Shown here one piece after another: positions 44,643-53,515 of a stretch of DNA of 64,000 nucleotides (position 1 is its first letter; each line of letters opens with the position of its first letter). Both the position numbers and the translations under genes were made by a program. Origin of the DNA: Endozoicomonas montiporae CL-33 (lineage in GTDB: Bacteria > Pseudomonadota > Gammaproteobacteria > Pseudomonadales > Endozoicomonadaceae); assembly GCF_001583435.1 (NCBI RefSeq), contig NZ_CP013251.1, positions 1,034,501 to 1,098,500 of the forward strand, written 5' to 3'. The notes under the pieces are model-generated. The model saw only the letters and a program-made list of their open reading frames with translations, searched no databases and was not told the DNA's origin.

Positions 44643-45668
44643 ATGTCGGGTCATACAACATCAACAGAGAGCGGGCTGATTCCTACAGTACAGGTTGAAC
44701 CGGCAGTCAAAGTAGAAAGTGGTACCAAGTTTGTTAACGATAACGGTATCACAGCCATCAAGAATGGTATTAAAGCCAGTCATCAGGATCCTGCTCCGGT
44801 CATGCGTAAACCGGAATGGCTTCGGATTAAAGCGCAGTACGGTACCGGGTTTAAAAAAGTAAAAAGCACGGTTCATCAGCATAAACTCAGCACGGTTTGT
44901 GAAGAAGCCATGTGTCCGAATATCAACGAATGCTGGAGTGCGGGCACTGCCACCATTATGTTGATGGGGGATGTTTGTACCCGTGCCTGCAAATTCTGTG
45001 CTGTGAATACCGGCAACCCGAAAGGCTGGCTGGATGCCGATGAACCCGAACATACGGCCATCAGCGTAAAGCTGATGAATCTGAAATATCTGGTGCTGAC
45101 TTCGGTGAACCGGGATGATTTGGAAGACGGTGGTGCAGGGCACTATGCCGAAGTCGTGCGCAGGGTCAAAGCCGAAAACCCTGAAACCGACGTGGAAGTG
45201 CTGACTCCGGATTTCATGGGGGTGATGACTGACGTCGAGAAAGTGATGGACAGCGGTATCTCGGTGTTTGCCCAGAATGTTGAAACCGTTAATCGCCTTA
45301 CACATCCGGTACGCGACCCTCGTGCCAGTTATGAGCAGACACTGGCTGTGCTTGCCCACGCTAAACAATATCGTCCTGATGTTCTCACTAAAACCAGCCT
45401 CATGCTGGGACTGGGTGAGACTGACGAGGAAATACTGGAAACCATGGATGATCTGCGTGCCATTGGGGTGGACATCATTACCTTTGGTCAGTATTTGCAG
45501 CCCACCAAAAACCACTTGCCGATAGAGCGTTATGTCACCCCCGAGCAGTTTGAGCAGTATCGTCAGTGGGGGCTGGAAAAGGGGTTTCTGGAAGTGGTTT
45601 CAGGTGCGCTGGTTCGTTCAAGTTATCGGGCAGAGCAGGTACTGCAAAAAAATAACGTGGGTTTATAA
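44643..45668 (+). CDS. lipA: Lipoyl synthase LipA
   Basis: LipA is the radical-SAM enzyme that inserts two sulfur atoms into octanoyl groups. The 341-residue protein binds two 4Fe-4S clusters. The auxiliary cluster uses C86, C91 and C97 ([12 protein letters not shown]) plus the C-terminal Ser in RSSYRAEQ; the radical-SAM cluster uses C112, C116 and C119 (CTRACKFC). The N-terminal 50 residues are polar and variable. The preceding ribosome site is GGAGTGGGAA. It is the last gene of the conserved proA-to-lipA block here. Confidence 0.97.
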   Translation: MSGHTTSTESGLIPTVQVEPAVKVESGTKFVNDNGITAIKNGIKASHQDPAPVMRKPEWLRIKAQYGTGFKKVKSTVHQHKLSTVCEEAMCPNINECWSAGTATIMLMGDVCTRACKFCAVNTGNPKGWLDADEPEHTAISVKLMNLKYLVLTSVNRDDLEDGGAGHYAEVVRRVKAENPETDVEVLTPDFMGVMTDVEKVMDSGISVFAQNVETVNRLTHPVRDPRASYEQTLAVLAHAKQYRPDVLTKTSLMLGLGETDEEILETMDDLRAIGVDIITFGQYLQPTKNHLPIERYVTPEQFEQYRQWGLEKGFLEVVSGALVRSSYRAEQVLQKNNVGL

Positions 45669-45684
45669 CGGCTTTTCAGGTTTC

Positions 45685-45705
45685 AGGCAGCGTTTTTGGC
45701 TGCCT
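45685..45705 (+). terminator. Hairpin after lipA
   Basis: A perfect 7-bp stem AGGCAGC / GCTGCCT with a T-rich loop lies 17 bases after lipA. No U-tract follows, so termination strength is uncertain. Confidence 0.5.
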
Positions 45706-45759
45706 CTGATGGCTGATTATGAAGTAATACCAATCGCACTTTCAAAATCCCTATTGCGC

Positions 45760-45852
45760 AGCTATTTGAGTCCAATATTCTGCGTTGGGTATCGTCGCCA
45801 TAGCTACGGCTATGACTCCTCTACCCGCCTTGCTTATTGGACTCAAATAGCT
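45760..45852. repeat. 93-bp palindromic intergenic repeat
   Basis: Perfect 18-bp inverted arms (45760-45777 / 45835-45852) enclose a central hairpin CATAGCTACGGCTATG. There is no coding capacity. It lies in the 437-base gap between lipA and the DUF3581 gene; the rest of that gap (45853-46105) shows an A-run and no convincing promoter or small gene. Its form fits a dispersed palindromic repeat or a small MITE. Confidence 0.65.
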
Positions 45853-46105
45853 TGCTCATAACCGGCTTGCCATTCTCCGGAAAACAAAAAAAAACCATTT
45901 TGTTACAGTAGTTCTAAAATTAATCCGGTATCATTCACCACGTTAATCAGGGTAGATACATTTCTTTTCCTGTCCATGCTGTTGAAAACGTCTGGCAGTT
46001 TAAGGGCATATGGACGGCTGGTACGGTTTGAGCCGTTGAGAATAAAAGAGTTTTTATCTGCCGCTGACGGCATGATGAAAAGCCTCTGTAATTAAATTGT
46101 GAGCC

Positions 46106-46816
46106 ATGTTTTTAAAACCATATTTTACTGAACTCGATAACAATAAATTTTCTTTCAGTCGGCAGCAGTCCAGCGATTTTGCCAAATGCGTAGCGAACGA
46201 CTTCAACCCGATTCATGACATTGATGCCAGAAAGTTCTGCGTGCCGGGTGATTTGCTGTTTGCCAAAATCCTCACCAGTCAGGGTTTGTACGAAACCATG
46301 GAAGTCAACTTCAATGGTATGGTGGGTGGCGAAACCGAGCTATCGATTGTTGCAGACCACAATGAGCAGTTGCTCATTGTGGATGACAATGAAAAAGAGT
46401 ACCTGAGCATTCGTCACAGTGGAGCATCCTCACAGGATCAGGCGCTGATTGAGCAGCTGATTCGCAGCTATGTGGCCTTTTCCGGCGAAAACTTCCCTCA
46501 TGTGCTGGTCCCGTTGATGAAAGACAACAATGTCATGATCAATGCTGTCCGTCCGCTGGTGATGTATGAAAGCATGTCGGTACAGCTTGATCGTCTGAAC
46601 CTGACGAACCTGACTCTGGAGTCGACAGACAGCCATCTGGAAGTGTCTGGCAAGCGAGGTAAAGTGACCTTGTATTTTGTGTTCAAAGACGGTGGTAAAC
46701 GGGTGGGTAAAGGTAAAAAAACCATGCTGCTTTCCGGTTTGCGTGAGTATGAACAAAGCGCTGTTGAACAGTTGATTAATAGTTACTCTGAACGCAAACA
46801 ACAGTTTGCAGCCTGA
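46106..46816 (+). CDS. DUF3581-type protein
   Basis: The 236-residue cytoplasmic protein resembles the gammaproteobacterial DUF3581 family, recognised by FSFSRQQSSDFAKCVANDFNPIHD near the N-terminus and the spacing of VMYESMSVQL later. The N-terminal segment recalls MaoC-like hot-dog hydratases, but no experimentally known function is attached to the family as far as I know. It has no signal peptide or membrane span. The gene stands alone and ends in a strong terminator. Confidence 0.75.
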   Translation: MFLKPYFTELDNNKFSFSRQQSSDFAKCVANDFNPIHDIDARKFCVPGDLLFAKILTSQGLYETMEVNFNGMVGGETELSIVADHNEQLLIVDDNEKEYLSIRHSGASSQDQALIEQLIRSYVAFSGENFPHVLVPLMKDNNVMINAVRPLVMYESMSVQLDRLNLTNLTLESTDSHLEVSGKRGKVTLYFVFKDGGKRVGKGKKTMLLSGLREYEQSAVEQLINSYSERKQQFAA

Positions 46817-46892
46817 AAGCCTGCACCGGACGGGAAGTAACGGTTTGCTCTGAAGAACAGCAGTCAATTACGGCAGAATGTGCCAAGGTAAT

Positions 46893-46920
46893 CGGGAGGC
46901 TATAGCTTCCCGTTTTTTTT
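46893..46920 (+). terminator. Strong Rho-independent terminator
   Basis: A GC-rich hairpin (CGGGAGGC / GCTTCCCG, 46893-46912) is followed directly by eight T, after the DUF3581 gene. Confidence 0.9.
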
Positions 46921-46985
46921 GGGGGAACATATAAGTCATTGCTATGCTCTAATCGCTGTCTCGGAAAATAGAGGATGTGGGCGGT

Positions 46986-47990
46986 ATGAGTAATAGTATA
47001 AGTAATAAATGTATCCTGATTCTGGTTCTGCTTTTCTCGTCAATGACCTTGACGGTTGAAGCAAAGGTTGTCGCGCTTGTTTTTCATAATTCATACTGTC
47101 AGTCAATTCCCGAAGTACTTGAGTCTTATAAGGCAGCGGTCAGGAAAAAGGGGTACGATGTGGTTGACTTGTGTGTTTCAACCATGTCGGACTATGAATT
47201 GAAAAGAAGCATTGAGGTGGAAGCTGAAAAAAAGACTATAAGATGGACTGATATTGAAGGCGTTAATATTGTCGGATCGGTGGTTAATACCGTGCTGGAT
47301 ACTTCATTATCCAAAAATATTAAACAACCGCTGCCTTCTGTGTCCAGGCTGGTATTTGATGACTTCCGGTTCTCGTATAACAATACTTTGCTAACCGGCG
47401 TAGAGTCCGGTTTTTTTATGCCCAGTCGGGTGCGTTGGGTTTCTCAGTTATTTGCAAACAATCCTCCTCTGAAGCAAGTTGTTGAAGGATTGTCAGAGGC
47501 TGAAGACCATCTAGCTGCTCCAGAGGAAGTGAGTTGTGGCAGGCGTTTCAGTGATGAGCTGCTTACATGGTTGAATAGGAGGAAAGTCAGGATGACTGAT
47601 AACTGGTCTTCTTTTCCAGATGGGCTCGGCTGGAATCTGATGGTTTATGTATCTACTGTCAGTCTCTGGTACATTACCGGCGAAAGTCGAGTGGCAGAGG
47701 GATACTCAAGAACTAACAGGCAGCAAACGACTTGTGACAAAGTGATGTATAGTATCTTCATTTATCCGGCGTTTGCCATTTTTAATATGCACTCGACCTA
47801 TCACCTTGCAAATCATGTTTTTGGCAGTTCGCTGCCAAATGATCAGTCAGGCTGGAAAAGGTACGTTTTAAATAAAAGGTTGTTGGTTGACGGTTTGGCT
47901 AAACAGCTTTTTTGCCCTGAAAATTTCCTGATGAAGGCACAAAAAAAACCGTCCTCTTCTCAGTGGAAAAGGGACTATCATGCTTTATAA
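46986..47990 (+). CDS. Orphan secreted protein, 334 residues
   Basis: The ATG at 46986 (MSNSISNKCIL) gives a clear signal peptide with cleavage after VEA near residue 26; a GTG nine bases earlier is also possible. The mature protein begins KVVALVFHNSYCQSIPEVL, then alternates predicted strands and helices (KGYDVVDLC, GVNIVGSVVN) in a way that recalls caspase/gingipain-like Rossmann folds, but no Cys-His catalytic pair can be assigned with confidence. A later hydrophobic stretch (LGWNLMVYVSTVSLWYI) may be a membrane segment. I do not recognise the family. It is bracketed by a terminator and a palindromic repeat, without partners. Confidence 0.65.
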   Translation: MSNSISNKCILILVLLFSSMTLTVEAKVVALVFHNSYCQSIPEVLESYKAAVRKKGYDVVDLCVSTMSDYELKRSIEVEAEKKTIRWTDIEGVNIVGSVVNTVLDTSLSKNIKQPLPSVSRLVFDDFRFSYNNTLLTGVESGFFMPSRVRWVSQLFANNPPLKQVVEGLSEAEDHLAAPEEVSCGRRFSDELLTWLNRRKVRMTDNWSSFPDGLGWNLMVYVSTVSLWYITGESRVAEGYSRTNRQQTTCDKVMYSIFIYPAFAIFNMHSTYHLANHVFGSSLPNDQSGWKRYVLNKRLLVDGLAKQLFCPENFLMKAQKKPSSSQWKRDYHAL

Positions 47991-48017
47991 ACTCCTCCTC
48001 CAGCTACATTAAGGATC

Positions 48018-48143
48018 AGTCCTGAAATAACTTCCCGATTATTCAGTTTTAGTTCGTCATCCCCGCGAAGGCGGGGATCCACTGTTCGTGGTGGATTCCC
48101 ACCTTCGTGGGAATGACGGAAATACGGAAGTTATTTTGGGACT
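48018..48143. repeat. Nested palindromic repeat of the GTCATTCCCGCGAA type
   Basis: Outer arms of about 18 bp (48018-48035 / 48126-48143, imperfect near the ends) enclose a 64-bp core whose 28-base halves (48055-48082 / 48091-48118) are imperfect inverted copies with four mismatches. Each half is itself a hairpin (CCCCGCGAAGGCGGGG and CCCACCTTCGTGGG). Cores of the GTCAT-CCCGCG-AA-CGCGGG kind occur as dispersed repeats in many proteobacteria. The remaining 48144-48418 before the next terminator shows only small hairpins and no gene. Confidence 0.75.
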
Positions 48144-48418
48144 ATTCCTAAGTCAGACGGCAGTAGAATCCAAAGACAGATCGAAGGCCATGAGTCGTGA
48201 GACGACAAAGGGCTTTTTGCTCTTCGTTCACTACCAGTGGTAGGAGACAATACGGGGTTCGGGCGATCAGCCAAGGTCAGTTTGTATACAGGGTCTGAGC
48301 CACTAAAAAAATACCGTCCATTACAGGTTTACTGCCTGTGTGAAGCATGGTTCAGGCTTCAAGAATTTTCATCGTACGGGGTGGACAATTACTGCCCATG
48401 ACTGTTTGTGGAGCAGAG

Positions 48419-48440
48419 TAAAAAGCGCCGGGAGGCGCTT
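48419..48440 (-). terminator. Terminator of nitroreductase gene
   Basis: Read on the minus strand, AAGCGCC and GGCGCTT form a perfect 7-bp stem with a 4-base loop, followed by five T, about 37 bases after the nfsB stop. Confidence 0.8.
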
Positions 48441-48476
48441 CAGGAACTGTTTATCCACTGTTGCCCGGGTGGCGGC

Positions 48477-49121
48477 TCAACGAATTTCAGTCAGGACATC
48501 TTCCATCGGAAAGCGGGCTTTAATGGTTCTATCCGGCTGGTTAAAGTCTTCCGGGTCGCGATGGCCAATAGCAACCATGGCAACACTGGTTAGTCCTTTT
48601 TCATTCAGACCCAGCAGTTGATCCATTTCTTCTGGGTGAAAACCTTCTATCGGGCACGAGTCCAGATCCAGCAAGGCGGCAGACATCAGCAACTGGCCCA
48701 GAGGCAAATAAATCTGATGCTTCACCCAGTTGGCGCGTTCTGCCGGTTCCATACTGTTCAGGTAGTTGTTCAGGTAGGCAAGGCGCGTCTCATTCAATGG
48801 CTCGCCACGAACATCAGCTGTTAACGCTTCAACTTTTTTCACATCGTCCGGCGTAAAATCGGTTTTTGCTGTGAAAATGAAAATATGAGAAGCAGAGGTC
48901 ATTTTGCCTTTGTTGCTGTCCCAGCAAACATCGACCAGCTTTTCGCGGAACTCCGCACTGCTGATGACAAAGAAATGCCAGGGCTGGCTATTAATTGAAG
49001 ACGGAGCCAGTCTCAGGGTTTCCTTGAGAATCTCAATTTTTTCTTCATCCGCCACCCGGTTCGGGTCGAACATTTTGGTGCTATAGCGATTGGCAAGCAA
49101 ATTGACAATATTAACGGTCAT
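48477..49121 (-). CDS. nfsB: NfsB-type oxygen-insensitive nitroreductase
   Basis: The FMN enzyme reduces nitroaromatics, quinones and flavins with NAD(P)H. The ATG at 49121 (MTVNIVNLLANRYSTK) follows AGGAG by six bases; longer starts reach into unrelated sequence. The 214-residue product tracks E. coli NfsB: RYSTKMFDP (FMN phosphate), LAPSSINSQPWHFFVISS, KHQIYLPLGQLLMSAALLDLDSCPIEGF and the ending EDFNQPDRTIKARFP. The gene is divergent from ilvD with 188 bases between the starts. Confidence 0.92.
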   Translation of the reverse strand: MTVNIVNLLANRYSTKMFDPNRVADEEKIEILKETLRLAPSSINSQPWHFFVISSAEFREKLVDVCWDSNKGKMTSASHIFIFTAKTDFTPDDVKKVEALTADVRGEPLNETRLAYLNNYLNSMEPAERANWVKHQIYLPLGQLLMSAALLDLDSCPIEGFHPEEMDQLLGLNEKGLTSVAMVAIGHRDPEDFNQPDRTIKARFPMEDVLTEIR

Positions 49122-49309
49122 CAGTAGCTCCTGCATCAGGATGGTATTCCTCTGGTGTGTGTTGTACAGAGGTGCCATCGGAAAATCCATACTCTTTACT
49201 GCTTTTTGATATACTCCGGTGTCTTCATAAAGGAACACGCGCAGGGCTGACACTGCGTTAAGAACAACAACAGGAAATAACTGAAGAAGTAACAGGAAGG
49301 AATGTAACC

Positions 49310-51151
49310 ATGCCCGCATACCGTTCGAGAACCTCGACCCATGGTCGCAATATGGCTGGAGCTCGCTCACTCTGGCGTGCGACGGGTATGAAGGATGACG
49401 ATTTTAACAAGCCAATCATTGCGGTGGCGAATTCCTTTACCCAGTTTGTACCGGGACATGTGCACCTGAAAGACATGGGGCAGCTGGTCGCCCGGGAAAT
49501 TGAAAAGCACGGTGGTGTCGCCAAGGAATTCAATACCATTGCCATTGATGACGGTATTGCCATGGGGCATGACGGTATGCTCTATTCCCTGCCCAGTCGG
49601 GATCTCATTGCAGATTCGGTGGAGTACATGGTGAATGCCCATACCGCCGATGCTCTGGTGTGTATATCCAACTGCGACAAAATCACTCCGGGGATGCTCA
49701 ATGCAGCATTGAGATTGAATATTCCGGTGATTTTTGTTTCCGGTGGCCCAATGGAAGCAGGCAAAACCAAACTGGCAAATCATGGTCTGGATCTGGTGGA
49801 TGCCATGGTTATTGCCGCTTCGGATGCCAGTGATGAAACCGTCGCTGAATATGAACGCTCTGCCTGTCCTACCTGTGGTTCCTGTTCAGGCATGTTCACA
49901 GCTAATTCCATGAACTGTCTGACGGAAGCTCTGGGGTTGTCGTTACCTGGCAATGGCTCAATGCTGGCGACCCATGCAGACCGGCGGGGGCTTTTTGAAG
50001 AGGCCGGACGTCGTATTGTCGAAATCACCAAACGTTATTACGAGCAGGACGATGAGGGTGTTCTGCCGCGCAGTGTTGCCAGCTATCAGGCTTTTGAGAA
50101 TGCCATGAGTCTGGATATTGCTATGGGCGGTTCAACCAATACCATTCTGCACTTGCTGGCAGCGGCTCAGGAAGGACAGGTGGATTTCACCATGAAGGAC
50201 ATTGATGTTCTGTCCCTCAAAGTGCCCCAGCTGTGTAAAGTGGCACCTAATACCCAAAAGTACCATATGGAAGATGTGCATCGCGCTGGTGGTGTGATGG
50301 GTATTCTGGGCGAGCTGGATCGTGCCGGTTTATTGAATAATGAAATACCGACGGTGCACAGTGCATCGTTTGCCGAGGCCTTGCAGAAGTGGGATATCAA
50401 ACGTACAGAGGATGAATCGGTTAAATCCTTCTATCGCGCAGGCCCAGCCGGTATTCGAACAACCGAAGCCTTTAGTCAGGCTACTCGCTGGGACACACTG
50501 GATGATGATCGTGAGAGTGGCTGCATCCGTAGCCTGGAACACGCTTTCAGTCTGGAAGGTGGTCTTGCGGTTCTGACCGGCAATATCGCTAAAGACGGCT
50601 GTGTGGTGAAAACCTCGGGTGTTGATGACAGCATTCTGGTATTTGAAGGCTCTGCCCATATTTGTGAAAGTCAGGAAGACGCGGTGAATGACATTCTTGA
50701 AGGCAGGGTGAAGTCCGGAGATGTGGTCATTGTTCGATACGAAGGCCCTAAAGGTGGCCCGGGCATGCAGGAAATGCTGTATCCAACCAGTTACCTGAAG
50801 TCCAAAGGGCTGGGCAAGGAGTGTGCACTGCTGACAGACGGACGTTTCTCTGGCGGAACCTCCGGCTTATCGATTGGTCACGCCTCGCCGGAAGCGGCTG
50901 CAGGTGGAGCTATTGGGCTGGTTGAGCAGGGCGATCGGATTCGGATTGATATACCAAACCGAACGATTGACGTGCTGGTGTCTGATGAAGTATTGGCGCA
51001 GCGCCGTCAGGCAATGGATGCTAAAGGCAAGGCTGGCTGGAAGCCGCTGAAAGATCGACCACGCAAGGTGTCGGCAGCTTTGAAAGCCTATGCTGCCATG
51101 GTGACCAGTGCGGATAAAGGCGCTATCAGGGATATTTCAGCTCTGGATTAA
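49310..51151 (+). CDS. ilvD: Dihydroxy-acid dehydratase
   Basis: IlvD dehydrates 2,3-dihydroxy acids to 2-oxo acids in valine, leucine and isoleucine synthesis. The 613-residue protein is the full bacterial length. Iron-sulfur and active-site motifs are [12 protein letters not shown] and [19 protein letters not shown] in the N-terminal domain, and [24 protein letters not shown] near the C-terminus with the catalytic Ser. A strong ribosome site (AGGAAGGA, eight bases before the ATG) precedes it, and a strong terminator follows. It is apart from ilvA and no other ilv synthesis gene is in the window. Confidence 0.97.
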   Translation: MPAYRSRTSTHGRNMAGARSLWRATGMKDDDFNKPIIAVANSFTQFVPGHVHLKDMGQLVAREIEKHGGVAKEFNTIAIDDGIAMGHDGMLYSLPSRDLIADSVEYMVNAHTADALVCISNCDKITPGMLNAALRLNIPVIFVSGGPMEAGKTKLANHGLDLVDAMVIAASDASDETVAEYERSACPTCGSCSGMFTANSMNCLTEALGLSLPGNGSMLATHADRRGLFEEAGRRIVEITKRYYEQDDEGVLPRSVASYQAFENAMSLDIAMGGSTNTILHLLAAAQEGQVDFTMKDIDVLSLKVPQLCKVAPNTQKYHMEDVHRAGGVMGILGELDRAGLLNNEIPTVHSASFAEALQKWDIKRTEDESVKSFYRAGPAGIRTTEAFSQATRWDTLDDDRESGCIRSLEHAFSLEGGLAVLTGNIAKDGCVVKTSGVDDSILVFEGSAHICESQEDAVNDILEGRVKSGDVVIVRYEGPKGGPGMQEMLYPTSYLKSKGLGKECALLTDGRFSGGTSGLSIGHASPEAAAGGAIGLVEQGDRIRIDIPNRTIDVLVSDEVLAQRRQAMDAKGKAGWKPLKDRPRKVSAALKAYAAMVTSADKGAIRDISALD

Positions 51152-51173
51152 TTCTCTTTATCAAACGCAAATA

Positions 51174-51208
51174 AAAGCCACCCTGAAACACGTATTCAGG
51201 GTGGCTTT
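51174..51208. terminator. Bidirectional terminator between ilvD and RhtB-type gene
   Basis: A perfect 14-bp GC-rich stem (51174-51187 / 51195-51208, core GCCACCCTGAA) with a 7-base loop and T/A flanks lies between convergent genes. Confidence 0.88.
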
Positions 51209-51240
51209 GTTAATCATTTTCTTACTGTTTGACCATTGCC

Positions 51241-51855
51241 TTATTGAATAACAATTCTCAGGGCAACCAGTATCAGAAACAGTCCACATAAGCGATTAAT
51301 CAGTAAGCCTTGCTTTCGCAGGGTTGGTAATACGGCGGAATGACCGGCAACCGAAGCAATCAGGCAATACCAGATACCATCACACAGAGTAGCCATCAAT
51401 GCCATGAGCAGCTGGGTGGTGCGGGTTGATTCCGGAGTCACAAACTGGCTGAACAGTGCCAGAAAGAAAACAGCGATTTTAGGGTTTAAAAACGCAATCA
51501 GAAAACCGTCTCTTGCTGCCTGATACAGAGGCAGATTGTTTTCCTGTTTAACGGCATCGGGGGTGATGCTGCCCTTGGAAATAATGGATTGATAACCCAG
51601 CCAGGCCAGATAGCCTGCTCCGACAATCGTCATTACTTTCAGTAACTGGGGTGACTCTGTGATCACTACTGCCAGACCTGCTGCAACAAGAAAGGCATAA
51701 AGCCCAATGCCTGCAGCATGAGATGTCGCTGTTATCAGTCCGTGCAATTTCGAGCCCTGAACCGTGTATTTCATCACCGCAACAAGACTGGGACCGGGAG
51801 AAATAGCACCAAGAACACAGATGGTTAACAATGATAACCAGGCAGAGGTTTCCAT
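51241..51855 (-). CDS. LysE/RhtB family amino acid exporter
   Basis: The 204-residue inner-membrane protein is of the RhtB group of amino acid exporters. The family signature lies at the N-terminus, CVLGAISPGPSLVAVMKYTV, followed by hydrophobic spans and DGFLIAFLNPKIAVFFLALFSQFV in the middle. About six membrane spans are expected. Substrates of the family include homoserine, threonine, leucine and lysine; none can be assigned here. The location beside ilvD and a sodium symporter is suggestive of amino acid traffic but is not proof. Confidence 0.9.
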   Translation of the reverse strand: METSAWLSLLTICVLGAISPGPSLVAVMKYTVQGSKLHGLITATSHAAGIGLYAFLVAAGLAVVITESPQLLKVMTIVGAGYLAWLGYQSIISKGSITPDAVKQENNLPLYQAARDGFLIAFLNPKIAVFFLALFSQFVTPESTRTTQLLMALMATLCDGIWYCLIASVAGHSAVLPTLRKQGLLINRLCGLFLILVALRIVIQ

Positions 51856-51938
51856 AATACAGCCTTTGGAAGAACGAGGAGGGGAGCAGCTTGCTCCCCT
51901 TTGATTATTGGAATAGTTAACCGGCAGAGTATATCGGT

Positions 51939-53354
51939 TTATAGATTCTGAATCAGCAGCAGTAAAATCAGCCCCGGACAGACAAGGCGGGTGTACCAGG
52001 GCCAGATTTTCCAGAACAGACTGCTTTCAAGTTCCGGGTAACCCTGACTGAGCTCGGATAGCAAGCGATCCTGCCGTATCACCCAGCTACCGTAAATCGC
52101 AATCATTAAGCAAAGTAGAGGCTGCATGTACTGGGTGGCGAAGGTCACTGCCAAACCCAGCAGTGTGTCAATGTGAACAATTATTACGCTGGAAATCGCT
52201 GCAGAAACAAGCGACAGCAGCCAGCAGGCTCTCTGACGCACAAGTGACAGGCGCTCTACCATGGCTGCAATGACCGGTTCCATCATGGAAATGGATGACG
52301 TCAGGGCGGCAATAGTCAGCAATAGGAAAAATGCTGCTGCCACAAGCTGGCCAACCATTCCCAGCTGATCAAACAAGGTGGGCAGAACATTGAATACCAG
52401 CTTGTCTGCACTGTATAGGTGCCCTTGAGCATTGAATATTTCAACGCCCTGATGCGTGGCAGCGTACATGCAGGGAATGATTAGCATGCCTGCCAGAAAA
52501 GCAACAGAGCTATCCACCAGTGTCACCTGAAGTGCGGTTTTGGGCAGATTGGCTTTTCTGCTCAGATACGACCCGTAAACCATCATGCATCCGGTACCCA
52601 GAGACATGGAAAAGAAAGACTGCCCCAGAGCGCTGATCAGCAGCTTGTGATCCAGAATACGGGAAAAGTCGGGCAACAGGTAAACCCTGAGTCCTTCCAT
52701 ACCACCGGGACGAGTGAGGGCAAAGGCAATCAATACCGCCAGCAGAACAAACAAAGAAGGCATCAGTCTATTGCACCATCGCTCAATACCGTCTTTTACG
52801 CCTTCAGTCACAATCAGGGTGGTCAGCGTCATAAACAACAGGGTGACGACAATGGAGCTGGATGTTGTAAAGCCTGACAACCATTGGCTGACACCGGTCA
52901 TACCTGCGAGACTGGCAACCGGAGCGATTGAAAAGCCAATAAACCAGCCTCCTACAATGCTGTAGAAGCTGTAGATCAGGGTCATGGTCAGCAGACCTGC
53001 AACTGCCGTTCCTGCTCCAAGAAGGCGTAACGCCGGGAGTTTACTCAGGGAAGCCATGGCAGAAATATTATTACTCTGCCGGTATCGGCCTATGTTCAGC
53101 TCTGCAACCAGTGTGGGATAAGCAAGAATAAAAGAGAAACACAGATAAACCAGCGTAAACGCTGCACCACCGTTTTCTGCTGTCTGGATGGGAAAACTCC
53201 AGATATTTCCAACACCAACAGCGCAACCGGCTGCTGCGATAATAAACCCGATGCGGGAACTGAACTGCTCCCGTTCGACCTCGTGGGCAGGGTCGTTGCT
53301 ACAGTTTGTCATTGTTCTGGGCAAAGCCTTTACTCCGGACACTGGCGCAGTCAT
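51939..53354 (-). CDS. Sodium-dependent transporter of the NSS family
   Basis: The 471-residue protein belongs to the neurotransmitter:sodium symporter family (LeuT fold). The diagnostic N-terminal segment is SRIGFIIAAAGCAVGVGNIWSFPIQTAENGG, which lines the Na+ and substrate sites. About eleven or twelve hydrophobic spans follow. Bacterial members import amino acids with sodium, which suits a marine organism; the substrate is not predictable here. An in-frame ATG at residue 15 could be the start. The 161 bases before it contain a 9-bp palindrome (CGTTTGCCT / AGGCAAACG, 53381-53414) in its leader region. Confidence 0.9.
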   Translation of the reverse strand: MTAPVSGVKALPRTMTNCSNDPAHEVEREQFSSRIGFIIAAAGCAVGVGNIWSFPIQTAENGGAAFTLVYLCFSFILAYPTLVAELNIGRYRQSNNISAMASLSKLPALRLLGAGTAVAGLLTMTLIYSFYSIVGGWFIGFSIAPVASLAGMTGVSQWLSGFTTSSSIVVTLLFMTLTTLIVTEGVKDGIERWCNRLMPSLFVLLAVLIAFALTRPGGMEGLRVYLLPDFSRILDHKLLISALGQSFFSMSLGTGCMMVYGSYLSRKANLPKTALQVTLVDSSVAFLAGMLIIPCMYAATHQGVEIFNAQGHLYSADKLVFNVLPTLFDQLGMVGQLVAAAFFLLLTIAALTSSISMMEPVIAAMVERLSLVRQRACWLLSLVSAAISSVIIVHIDTLLGLAVTFATQYMQPLLCLMIAIYGSWVIRQDRLLSELSQGYPELESSLFWKIWPWYTRLVCPGLILLLLIQNL

Positions 53355-53515
53355 GAAGGATTCACTTCAATGCTCGGACTCGTTTGCCTGTGTTCCTGTT
53401 AATAGAGGCAAACGAACTCTTGTGCTGAGGGCAATGACTTTATGCCAACAGCAGCAAGACCTCCTTTTGCTGGGACCCGGATACTATAGCAGTCTTCTTG
53501 GCGAGAGCAGTTCTC

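Noticed and set aside
44661..45515. 284-residue open frame antisense to lipA
   Set aside because: lipA has all its cluster cysteines on the other strand; the antisense frame has shadow-like composition and no domain.
48018..48143. Rho-independent terminator of the orphan secreted protein
   Set aside because: The structure is a two-layer palindrome far larger than a terminator, without a U-tract, and its core has the form of a dispersed repeat.
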